NCBI GenBank assembly: GCA_935421135.1
Contig: OW285192.1
Location: 849,501-913,500, forward strand
Reading direction: 5' to 3'
DNA: 64,000 nucleotides
DNA from: Bugulina stolonifera
Taxonomy: Eukaryota; Bryozoa; Gymnolaemata; Cheilostomatida; Bugulidae
Of this stretch, positions 1 to 11,900 are shown piece by piece. Numbering within the stretch: the stretch's first letter is position 1; the number at the start of each line of letters is the position of its first letter. Below the pieces are notes generated by a model, which was not told the DNA's origin, ran no database searches, and saw nothing but the letters and a program-made list of their open reading frames with translations. A program made the position numbers and the translations under genes.

Positions 1-42
1 TCTATGGTTGTGGCAGGCAGGAAACGGGATGAGTGGGAAGGG

Positions 43-235
43 GCATAGTACAACTAGTTTATGAGCTATTACTATCAGTAGTTGATCGCAGCTCACAAGT
101 TCCAGCTGAGAACGAGTAGACTGTGATCAACTGTGTGGTAGGGTGGGGGCGTAGTACAACCAGTCCATGAGCTATTACTATCAGTAGGTTAATCACAGTC
201 TAATAGTTCACACTGAGAAGTGTAGACCATTTCAT
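43..235. repeat. Direct duplication, period about 105 bp
   Basis: Two diverged copies lie side by side. Each starts with a GTAGTACAACNAG-like stretch and shares the string GAGCTATTACTATCAGTAG about 105 bp apart. No coding potential was seen. Confidence 0.6.
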
Positions 236-1530
236 CTGTTAATCCTATAGTTTATGGGTTCACCACATGCAATGACTAAATGTGATTAGTTATTTCACAG
301 CTTATTATGCCAAACAGATTAGTATTTCACCACCTCATGTATTTATTGTAGTTATAAGTTAGTAATATTATTAGTATCAATTAGTAGTAAACAGTATGTA
401 CATGTCCATTACATGTATTGGCTACCACACTTGCTAGCTGTAGTAGTACATGGATCTACACACTGTTATCTACAGCACCAACATGTAGCAATGTGTATGA
501 CCCTGAGGCTACACGAAAATACTAGTAGAAGTGCTCTATCTATGAATGTTGCATAATAAGTTTGGAACAAAATGTTCAAACTTTTTGTTAAAAGCTTCTA
601 GCTTGGAGCCAGCCAACTAGATTTGATTAATAACACCATTTTTCCATAATCATCTTCACATCTGAACAATTGATTGCTTTGCCAGCCCCTTCTGTCAAAC
701 AGCTCCAATCTAAAACCATTCAGCCATCAACATAGCCTACAGTATGTACAGTAGGTACTTGCTCAGTAGGCAGTTATTGTTTATGCTGATAAACAGCTTA
801 TTCCATGCCCACTTGTTTAGCAAGTAGACCATTTGTGTGGTTCCTTTGCCAGAACTTACAGCATATGGCCAACATTTTATCTCATTCTTATAAAATAGTT
901 ATATGTAGGCCTAATTATGCCCAGTTGTGCAATCATTTGCAGAATATTCAGTTTCCAGCAGTTATTTGTGAATAATGCACCCTGCCAATATTGTCATCAC
1001 AGTAGTTTGTGTGAGACCTGACCCACTCACATGGTATGGCAACTGCTGTGTAGTCAATGTCTATTAATAGTTGAGTGTTTTACTGACCACTTAATAATGA
1101 CCAATGTAACTTTGTTATTGTGAGATTAGCAGACACATTGGTCCATCCAAATCTATTTATATAACAAAGCAAGTTATGTAATGTCTTCAGCAATAGCCAT
1201 ACATGTAAATATTTATAACCTTATAATTTCACCCAAATGGCTACTGCTCTCTAGCTACATGTTTAGACCTGTGATTATAACTTGCATGTTATATTATAGG
1301 CCCTACCATGTTCTAATCTGTCTTATTTGAATAATATCATCCAATTAGAGAGCCGGCAATATCATACCCAAGTGATGGTTTAATGGCATAATGTCTGTGA
1401 TTGTATAGGTTCACTGCAGTTGTACAACATTGGAAGAAAGAAGGATAGAAAAGATACTTTTGCACAAAGTACTAAAAAATATTATGATACAACCAGACAG
1501 GCTAGAAATAGCCAGACTTCAATGTGGGGA
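236..1530. other. AT-rich sequence without recognised gene
   Basis: No exon, RNA gene or delimitable element was recognised on either strand. The stretch is low-complexity, AT-rich and rich in ACATGT motifs. Confidence 0.5.
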
Positions 1531-1608
1531 TTGGAATGAGCAGTATGACGTTGGAATGAGCAGTATGACGCTGGAATGAGCAGTATGACGTTGGAATGAG
1601 CAGTATGC
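1531..1608. repeat. 20-bp tandem repeat, four copies
   Basis: The unit TTGGAATGAGCAGTATGACG is repeated four times with one substitution (CTGGAATG in copy 3) and a truncated last copy. Near identity implies a young array. Confidence 0.9.
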
Positions 1609-4301
1609 GCGACTCTAGCGTGACTTTGGTTCACTCGCCAGTCACTCTACAAACGGATGAGTCTCAACATTGTGTAGGTCTACATGGAAGTGGCTAGAGA
1701 TCAACGACTCGGCACTGAGAACATAATACTGTTTGGTTGAGTTTGGTCGGGTCATAAATCGGTGATAGTGTTAAAACAATATATTTTTACATTTCAAAAT
1801 GATGTGAACAGAGAAACACAAGCTATTCAACGAAATGGATTTAGAGAGTGACACTATTCTTACACGTAGCTAGTAGACATATTTACCTACAAATCAACTT
1901 ACAAGTAGGATAGCTAGACATCATATTTATTTTGTTACATTTAGTGAATGTACATAATACGAGTATAGGCCTACAAAATATAATATGGCCTATAATGCAG
2001 ATCGAGTAAATATACACACCTACGCACACCCACTCACGCACACACACAAGTGTGTTAGTTTACATATAGGTCAATTAAAGTGTTTATTAGGTGTTTTCAT
2101 CACATTATACTATACCACATAATAGAAGATCTTATACTAGAATTACAGATCTATGCACAGATCCATACCAATGAGGAACGGCACCAGACTTCCGACTATC
2201 AATAGAATGTTACATACAGAAACATAACTACATGGATCTCCAGACTACACAGGACTCCATTTTGGACTATCCCTAATCACGGGATTTAATCTTAATGACA
2301 GCATGTCATAATGCCTGTGCAAAGGCCTGAGAACCAACATGTAGGCCCATAACAATTAGACGCAGGTAAGCTCTGTGAGACAACTCATGCTTATCGCAAC
2401 TATAACCTAGAAGATACATCTGCCAACATTATTCCCAGTTATAGGGGGCCTACAGTGCAAAGACACCCAACGTCTAACCAACGGCTGCTCCAAAAGCAAA
2501 GATTCATATAGTAGGCCCTATAGTTAACAGTACACTCTAATCTATATAATATAATAGCAATAATGCAGCCCAAATATTGAAGACACCAAGGCACATCCCT
2601 TGCCATCAGCTTTAATGTAGGCCATTACAGAGAAAAGCTAGAACAACTACATATCTGGAAAAATTCCACCATTCGAAACTCTAAAGTTTTAGACTAATTT
2701 CAAATATAAACAACTTATTTATTTTTGAACCTAGGCCGACGCCCGGCAGACAAATAAAAATCATTTCCTTGCTAAAAAATACATCATGTAAATAAAAATC
2801 AGCTTTAAACCTGTTATCAGAGCCTCTATCCAACCATACAGCCTTCACTTCATTGTAAAGAACCTCCTAAAAGGATAGATACTTAGGCCTATATTATTAT
2901 AATCTCGTTCGATATGATTGACTCATCAGGTGATCACATAGCAATAATATAATGGTAATAAAAGCCAGCAGTTTCCATACAGCCTAATAATTTATTCCTA
3001 CCCATACTGCATTGAATGTTTACGCTTATGTTAAAATTTGTTAGGTTGATAAAATGTAACAAAATTAATAAAAAGTATTTAATATTTAATCAATAATTAG
3101 TAGTATAATCATAATGTATAATTATCCTGGTAATATATTACTGGACTATTAGGCTATAGGTCTATAGTGACTGATGATAGATAGCCTAAAAATCCTAACA
3201 TTATGATTATCATAATCCGTATCAAAATAATGATGGAAATTATTAATAATCATATCATAATCTTAATGATCTCAATTTTTATTTTATTTTATAGCCATTC
3301 TGATGCATAAAATATTTTGCCTGTATAAACATAATTATAAAAAAAACAGTAATCATGATTAGCCTATAAATGCTTACTTATCATTATTTTATATAGTGAT
3401 ACACGACTAACGCTACATGACAATGGAGGTAGCTTAGGTATGATAATTCATAATAGATAATTGACATGATTAAATAGCCTACTTGACAGGCACCATATGG
3501 AATAATAAACACACCAGTCGCGGTGACAGAGCATACATGGTCCACTACCACTGTGTATATAATCAACATTAAACTTTTTTTACTAACTTACACTGACTTT
3601 CACTTTAAATTTAAATTAATTTCAAACTTTACTTGCCTGGATTAACAAAAAATTTTAATTATTATGACCCCTCAGCAGAAGGTCATGAAGATTAAAAGCC
3701 TTATGCTAGGCAGGACGAGGTCGCATATGTGAAAATAAATCATGAAAGTTTAAATTTTAGGCAGCTTTGTTGCCTGGAAGTTGGTATTAGAGACAAAAAT
3801 TACTTCTAACTTCAACTTGTTTTGTGAACAACTGATTGATTATCCAAACCCGAAGTTGTCCATGATCCCTAAAAATTGTCTTCGCTAAATCGTTTTCGTT
3901 CGTTTGTTGTATCGTAGACCTCAGTGTTGGGGCCAGGCTCTAGTTAGGATTATTGGGTGTATACCAAAGCCAGACGATATGAAAAATTTACTTTAGAATC
4001 CCAGCAAGTATCAACAGGGTTACGGTGAAGTAACATCAGGACTGTGGGAAGACAACTCTGCATCTAATACTAGCACCACCCGGGACAAAGAGGGTAAAAT
4101 TAAAATCTTGCCATCTTTGCCAATATAGGACAGTATAGTATAGTAGTAGTAAACTACGTTGCAACATCATACATACCAAGTTGGGAAGGCCTAAATGAGG
4201 AAGGTTCTAATTCAACTGATGGTTTGGGATGCTGGCTAGACCCCACCACCAAGCACCCAATAAGGCAACAAAGTAGCATCATCTCCCCTACGCTGTTTGC
4301 T
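1609..4301. other. Intergenic, no recognised gene
   Basis: AT-rich sequence with several homopolymer-rich tracts. The only ORFs are about 60 codons and show no family resemblance or splice structure. I see nothing supportable here. Confidence 0.5.
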
Positions 4302-4388
4302 CAGAGTTGGGTCTAAGTCATAGATTTGACTTGAATTTGACTTGCCAACTTGACTTTGACTTGTACATTCATGGTGACTTGACTGGTA

Positions 4389-4676
4389 GAGGGACATTTC
4401 GAAAATGTCAGTTAGAAACAGGATCCGTTTCGAAAACATTCATTTTGTAAACAACTATTACAAAACTGTGTAGATTACATTTAGAAGAACACAACTCACA
4501 AAAATAATGAATTATTTTAGTGCTCTACATGTTAGTAGCAGTAAAAACCGTGAAAATTTAATATTAAAAATAAAAGTTAGTTGAAAGCTGGGGTTTGGGG
4601 TTTAGAGTTCCTAAGTGGTTGTTTTCCAAACAAACGTTTTCGGGATGTCCTGTTTCCAACTGACATTTTCGAACAG
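4389..4676. mobile_element. MITE with TTCGAAA-rich inverted ends, copy 1
   Basis: The left end reads GGGACATTTCGAAAATGTCA and the right end ends in CTGACATTTTCGAACAG, forming imperfect terminal inverted repeats. The interior is AT-rich. Two more copies are at 21935-22186 and 40412-40545. All three share the interior string TTAGAAGNACNCAACTCACA or its complement. This copy sits inside the ACTTG element. Confidence 0.65.
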
Positions 4677-4963
4677 TAGCAAATTTGACTTAACTTGGAC
4701 ACATGAATGACTTGCGACTTTGACTTGGGTTCTGAGTTCTGTCCTGACAAGTCAATGTGGCGGATAAAAATGTTGTACAGTGCATAGCCAACATGGAAAA
4801 CAGGTCTCAATTGTCTACTCATTTTAACTTCATCATTGCTACTAGCAGCACTCAGAGTATATCAAGGTTAGCTTTGAGGATACACAATTGCAGGTAACAC
4901 CTAGGCTGTATGCACATGTACATAAGAATACACATGAATAGTCATAAGTACACACAGTGTCAG

Positions 4964-5040
4964 TAGTGTAAGTATAGTGTAAGTATAGTGTAAGTATAGT
5001 GTAAGTATAGTGTAAGTATAGTGTAAGTATAGTGTAAGTA
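4964..5040. repeat. 11-bp tandem repeat, about seven copies
   Basis: The unit AGTGTAAGTAT is repeated almost perfectly. Each unit contains GTAAGT, a consensus 5' splice-site string, though the region appears untranscribed. Confidence 0.85.
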
Positions 5041-5422
5041 ATGAATACAATGCACACTGCAATAATTACTAAATTGGAATTGCAGGACTGGCCATGTATG
5101 TACCATGTGTTGATAATATGTTATTTAACACTGTATCACCGTTATTAATATACCATAGTGACATTATTACTACATATAGGCTAGTTCTTTAACACAATTG
5201 CATAACATACATGACTAGCTACACCCTGGTACGGTTTTTCATGGATTGAAATGTTTACTAAAAGAAAAAAGTAATGTTTTATAAAATGTAAAATTTTTTG
5301 AAGTTGTCACTTGACTAGCATTTCTACTTGACTTGTGGTGACTTGCATATCGGCTGACTTGACTTGCTGTCTATATAAATTGACATGCTGGATAATGCTA
5401 TAACAGAGCCAAAACTCTGCAA

Positions 5423-5882
5423 TTGCAGTGAGCGGAAACAAAATCACTCCACACTTTCTGAAAATTGTCAAACTATAAGTGGTACAAATCAGTATGCTGC
5501 ACTGTAAAATGCAGCTCATGTATTGTTATGCATATACATAGTATAGTCTTCTAGGGCTCTAGGGCTAGGTGAGTGACTAATCCTTGAGATTTTAATCAAC
5601 ATTTTTAAAAATATGGAGCTGCTACGTGGCCACTTATTGGTTGTTATTTATAATTCAAAGTTGTCTCCTCCTGGTGCACTTTATAATATTGTCTCACTAT
5701 GATATTATTGATATGCTCATATAATAATAACAGAGTTTGTGATTGCATGGTTGTATGTACATATTATACCTAGTAATATGAATGTGTGTGTTATTTCATG
5801 GTGTGGATTGTATACAATAGCTCGTAGGTGGCAAGAATCAAATTAATGTAAGTAACAGAATTCCCTGTACATAAATAATCTG
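5423..5882. other. 3' flank of IFT80, no recognised gene
   Basis: AT-rich spacer with no exon or delimited repeat recognised. Confidence 0.4.
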
Positions 5883-5888
5883 TTTATT
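5883..5888 (-). terminator. Polyadenylation signal candidate for IFT80
   Basis: AATAAA reads on the minus strand about 115 bases after the IFT80 stop codon, at a typical distance for a short 3' UTR. Cleavage was not observed. Confidence 0.55.
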
Positions 5889-5999
5889 AAAAATATACAA
5901 TAAATATACTCAGTACAGGTCATAATTTTCTCATATTACGATATAGTAATCTTTAACTGTACCAACTTACTACAGTAACAACTATGCAACTTGACTGAA

Positions 6000-8900
6000 T
6001 CAATTAGCTCTTTGTGAAGTTTTAGTATGCGAACTAGGTTTACTAACTCCCCCGCCTTCTCTCTCCTTTTGGTATTCAGCTTCTATCTTCTGCTGTACTT
6101 TCTCCCAGTCTATCTTAACCTACAAGTATCAGTTTACCATGCTACACCACACTAGTCATTTATATATAGGGGTTCATCATATAGGTCAACATATTCCATT
6201 ATGGGTACATGCAGGTTAACACATTCCATATATGGGTACATGTACGTAGGTTAACATATTCCATATATGGGTACATGCAGGTTAACATATTCCATATATG
6301 GGTACATGTAGGTTAGCATATTCCATATATGAGTACATGTAGGTTAACAAATTCCATATATGGGTAGGCCTACTGACATGTATATGTAGGTAGTTTTACA
6401 GCTAATCCAGTGTTCGAAGTGGAACAAATGAGGTGCTTACACTGTACACTGTGCCGCAACCTTAGGTCATTCCCTATATAGTTTAATGTAGAATTACACA
6501 TGCAGTGATTCTATCTTACAGATTAGTATTGTATAGCTATCCACTTAATCTTATAGTAGCTAACAAATTAGTGATGTATTAAAATGAAAAAAATTGGTGA
6601 GATTGTTCCCATGAATGATAATTGAGCACTCTACCATTACACTATCAGACCAACAGCTACTTCATGACGAAAACTAGCCACTAAAATTGAGGTAGGTCCA
6701 CACGGTATACTTCGAACACTGAGCTGATCACTTACTAACACAGTACAATTATGTTATTTATGAAATATTTGTGTATACCTATGCATGTGTAGTTTGTGAA
6801 CATTAGTTAGTAATTACCCCCTCCATGTATTGTAGAAATCTTTTATTATCCTCTTCTTTTTCGAAACTCTTGAGATGATTTTGGCGATATGCAAGGACGG
6901 TATCGACATGTGTCTTATGTTTTACAGCCAACTCTATGGCTCTGTAAAATAGACAGCAACCAAGTTATAAGAAACGTGATGGAGTTATTAAATCGTTAGT
7001 TGAATTATTAAGTACATTTAATGTACATACACACAAGTAAACAATCCGCATTGATCTCTTAACACTCATGGCCGTAACTATCTAGGCGGCTGAGGCGGGC
7101 CTGGCCGCCTGAACTTTTTGTCAACAAAAATCAAAAGTCAAGCTATTTTCTCAGTCATAGTTGGAAGGCAGTGCTACCCTGCCCAGCATAATATAAACAT
7201 ACTCTGATGAAAATGATCTAATTATTTATTTATTATTATTATTATTATTGCAATCCATGTATTAGCTAGATAAAATTGGATTGTTACAATGAAGAAACAG
7301 AGTAAAATAATGCATTATGATGTGTTAAGAGCAGACATGTGGTGAATGAAAAACCTCTTCAGGCGTTTCTGTGTCCTGCATTTAGGTGGGCGGTATACAG
7401 AATTTAGTCGGGAGGAGGTCATTATGATGCTATTATGATGAATAATATGCCAAAGGATAGCTTAGGAACTGAGTTTTTATCCTATGCAATTTATAATAAG
7501 GGCATTTCAGTACTCCACCCACTGGTTTTCTCTGATTCTATCTGCCAGGGAAATAGACTATACTAATTACTTTACAATGAGTGACTTTTGCTAGAGTAGT
7601 GACCATAGCAAATGTTATTATAACAAAAATAATGACTTCAGTCAATGGGCTGCCATCTATGTTGTGACAGTGCTAGCATTATCTTTGAAGACCTGAGGCA
7701 TTATTTTTGTAATGTTTGAGGTCATGTGCAAATGTCCTCAAACATTGCAAGGCAGACAGGTAAGAGTAATAGGTTGTCTCAATATAGATGCCATCTGCTA
7801 AATTGTCCATATTCTTCAGGGCTTGGGAAACCTAGGATACCACTTTTCATCTCTATCCACCAACTAATTTCACATTATTTCTCCTCTTATCAACGTGTGT
7901 ACATTTGTAGGCCTATATCATGTAAAGGACTAAAATGCTACTCCATGACCAAGCCAAACAGAGAAGCACTTTTTTGTAGTTTACTATACAACATTTCGTA
8001 CTTTTGTACCATCATGTATTGCTCAAATATACAGGTCAAACGCATCAAAATGACCATTTTGTGTGTGCATTTTTCAAAGATTTCCCGGGAGAGGGCCTCC
8101 GGACCCCCTTCCATGTGGGAGGGCACTTCAGCGCCCCTCCCACACCCTCCCCACACCGCTACCTTCAACCAGTCTAGCTCTGGCTGCCTCAACTTTATCA
8201 AGAAAGTTACCCCCTGAACACTACAGTTATGGTACAGCAGTAATTCATACCTGTCCCAGTTAAAGAGCTCAATGTTCATCATTATTGCTCTGAAGAAAAG
8301 TCCTGCGGAGAGAAGGATTCCTTCGGCATCTTGGGAATTCCCGCAGAATAGCGCCATAGCAGCATTGCGTGCCTCCTTACTAGGCAGCTCTTTGATAGAG
8401 TTCACATACTCTACTTTATCAGCCTGCGGAACATGTAGCATCCCATTATTGTAACACGTCACATGTGTAACATCTCAATATTGTAACACATCACATGTGC
8501 AACATGTCAATATGGTAACACGTCACATGTGTAACATCTCAATATTGTGACACATCATGTGTGTAACATCTCAATATTGCAACATATCACACGTATAGTA
8601 ACGCATCACATGTGTAACACCTCAATATATTGTAACACCTCACAACATGTGCGACATGTCACCATAGTAACATCACATAATACATATGTACACTGTATAT
8701 GTAACGCATAAGTAAAATTAAGATATTACCTCATCAATAGCTGCATACGCTACTTCTGCCGTAGAAAGGTCCTTGGCGTAAGCAGACATACCAGCAAGAC
8801 ACGCCCACAGCGACTGGTCCTTCACAAACCTACACAACCTCACAGCATCATCCCATCGACCTCTGCAACAATTTATTTATTTAGACTCAAACTAACGGTC

Positions 8901-11900
8901 ACTGATGGCAATTAATTGTTGTGCAGTTGGAGTTGTCCCACCTTAAGTTTGGCTCATGTCTACCTCAGGGTATCAAACTTGTGCCTAGTCACACTAAAAC
9001 CACAACTCTAAACAGGCAATGAGACAAATATAATTTTCAACATGAATTCGCTGGATAATATCTTGCAATTTCATCACAATTAAGCAATGCTAGGTTTCTA
9101 GGTTTTGTTTCAATCCAACAGTGGATGCTGACTGGTTGAGCACAAAATCATCATAATTATCATGGCGAAAGAGGATCCATGACTGCACTTGCCCTGATTG
9201 GACCAACACAGTGCATGAATTTGTTAACAGTTTTGTTGCAGGTTGTAGTGTAACCAAAGTGTAAGGGTGGCAATTATCAAGTCAATAGAATAACAATGAA
9301 CACAAAGTCCAGTGAGTGCATAGTGTATATCCTAGTGCTATTTTACTTACAGTATGACTATGGTGCCTAATTGAAGGAAGGGCAACTCCAAATTGGTGAC
9401 ATATTGAACTGGGAGTGGGATGTCATGGAACAAACAATATAAGTAGGCTACAGCGTGCGCCACTAATGTTAACCCTATAATGTGTACCCCACTGATACTG
9501 ACCCTATAATGTGTACCTTACTAATATTAACCCTATAATGTGCACCCTACGAATACTAACCCTATAACATAGCCGTGTAACAAGGCGGGATATGGTGATA
9601 CGGCTGTAGATACTACAGCTCCATCGGCTCTCCGAATACCAACATGTCTGCCCACAAAACTGCAGACAAATGGACTCTTTCCAAACTCACTGGAGTCTAA
9701 AATATTCAGCATATAAGTTATGTTAAGTTTAGTACAATTTAGGTTACGAAGAAAGTGGTTGACTGGTTGAAGACTAATAGTGTCTTCGTGACCTAAATTT
9801 CAGACCCAGGCAAGTTTGCGAAAATATTTTCCAGCACACATCTGTCACAGAGTCGCAAACACACCGGCCTGGGCCGAAAGCAAAATCCTCATTTCTGCAC
9901 GAAGAAGTCAGGAATGGTTTCATCCGGCCAAGCAAAATCCCAGGCCAATATCCCTTTTGACCTAGGTCGGTTGGCCATCTTGTGATTTTTATTTGCGACC
10001 CGGGTCCGTCCAAGAGGTTGCAAAAACACTATAACACTGAACATAACAGTTGGTGGGCACACGGCTTTGTTATCTATATAGGCTAAACTATACTCTGCAT
10101 ACAGACCTTTCTGGAAGGTAACCAATGGCAACAGTCCCTTGTCAACAAACACAGCGTTGGGATAGTACCAGACAGTGAACTTCCCGTCAGCTAACGCTGC
10201 TATCATATTGCAGGTGTCATGGCAGACAGCTGAGAGTACCATTGACCCTGTAATAGTTACACATTACACAGCATCAATACTAGACACACATTACACAGCA
10301 TCAATACTAGTCACACATTACACAGCATCAATACTAGTCACACATTACACAGTATCAACACTAGTCACACATTACACAATATCAATACTAGTCACACATT
10401 ACACAGTATCAATACTAGTCACACATTACACAGTATCAATACTAGTCACACATTACACAGTATCAATACTAGTCACACATTACACAGTATCAATACTAGT
10501 CACACATTACACAGTATCAATACTAGTCACACATTACACAGTATCAATACTAGTCACACGTTACACAGTATCAATAGTAGTCACACATTACACAGTATCA
10601 ATACTAGTCACACGTTACACAGCATCAATACTAGTCACACATTACACAGCATCAATACTAGTCACACATTACACAGTATCAATACTAGTCACACATTACA
10701 CAATATCAATACTAGTCACACGTTACACAGCATCAATACTAGTCACACGTTACACAGCATCAATACTAGTCACACATTACACAGCATCAATACTAGTCAC
10801 ACGTTACACAGTATCAATAGTAGTCACACATTACACAGTATCAATACTAGACACACATTACACAGCATCAATACTAGTCACACATTACACAGCATCAATA
10901 CTAGTCACACATTACACAGCATCAATACTAGTCACACATTACACAGCATCAATACTAGTCACACGTTACACAATATCAATACTAGTCACACGTTACGCAG
11001 TATCAATACTAGTCACACATTACACAATATCAATAGTAGTCATACACACAGTATAACATTCACATGTTACACAGTATAAGAGTGATTCTCAGATTATAGG
11101 TAAAATTCCGTCACAGTGAAATATTTCTCCTGTTATGGGTTGATGATACCTGAATTCTTTTGTTACCTGATTTTAAAATCAGAGAACAAAAATTAAATTG
11201 GATTTTGAAACCCAATTTAACATATAATTTGAGAATCACTCATAACAGTCACATTTTACACAGTATAACAGTTACGTCATGTTACACAGTATAACAGTCA
11301 CTTCGTGTTACAAAGTATACTTGTATTTAGTCACATGTTACATAGTAAAACAGCCATACGTTACACAGTATAACAGAAACACGTTACACAGTATAATAGT
11401 CACATGCTACACTGTGCAACATGCTACATTGCATATAATAGTCATTACGTCGCATAACTACATTCAGTAGGCCGGTAAGTAGTAGTATGCAGTATGTATT
11501 TACCCAGTTTCTGTATATTAGCCTCAGCTCCGAATGTTCTTGTGCTAGTAAGGAATAGATTACGGTTCTTATCTATAATAGCCAGTTTCCTTTCATGTGC
11601 AGAACCAGCATGGTCCAGGACAACCTGGACTATGTCTTGCTACAAAAGTTGAAAAAGCCAATCAGAAAAGGTGTCATAAATAGGTAGCACGTTCTAATAC
11701 AAGGTAGCAAATAGAGATAGGACAAGACTTGAGATTTCTCGCATCGACTTGTCTTGTCTCGAAAGTCGTCTTGAGTTGTTCGAGAATGGAAAACAAATAG
11801 CACCTAATAATTTTTATTTATAATAAATTAATAATTTTAATACAATTCACTGCTAATCAACAATAAATCTAACAAAAACAGAAAATTATTATTCAAATTA

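Larger units (their letters stand above)
4302..5391. mobile_element. ACTTG foldback element, interrupted copy 1
   Basis: Starts CAGAGTTGGGTCTAAGTCA and is made of dense GACTTGACTT/CAAGTC motifs. It is colinear with the cleaner copy at 36033-36644: both share the internal stretch around CATATAGGCTAGTT, the TTTTTCATG stretch and the TACTAAAAGAAAAAAGT stretch. Two blocks absent from that copy lie inside it: a TTCGAAA-type MITE (4389-4676) and a second block around 4790-5150 that carries an 11-bp tandem repeat. The right end is approximate (5391-5422). Non-coding. Confidence 0.6.

Noticed and set aside
6618..6655. A-box-like tRNA fragment on the minus strand
   Set aside because: No B box or cloverleaf follows; only the TAATGGTAGAGTG-like stretch resembles a tRNA.
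7726..8217. 163-codon plus-strand open frame
   Set aside because: Lies in the IFT80 intron antisense to the gene. No recognisable domain and no splice or start context.
10250..11055. CRISPR-like regular repeats
   Set aside because: Units are contiguous with no spacers, and the context is an animal intron.
10175..11056. 293-codon plus-strand open frame
   Set aside because: It is the 27-bp minisatellite read through because 27 is divisible by three. It overlaps IFT80 exon 11 on the opposite strand and has no family resemblance.
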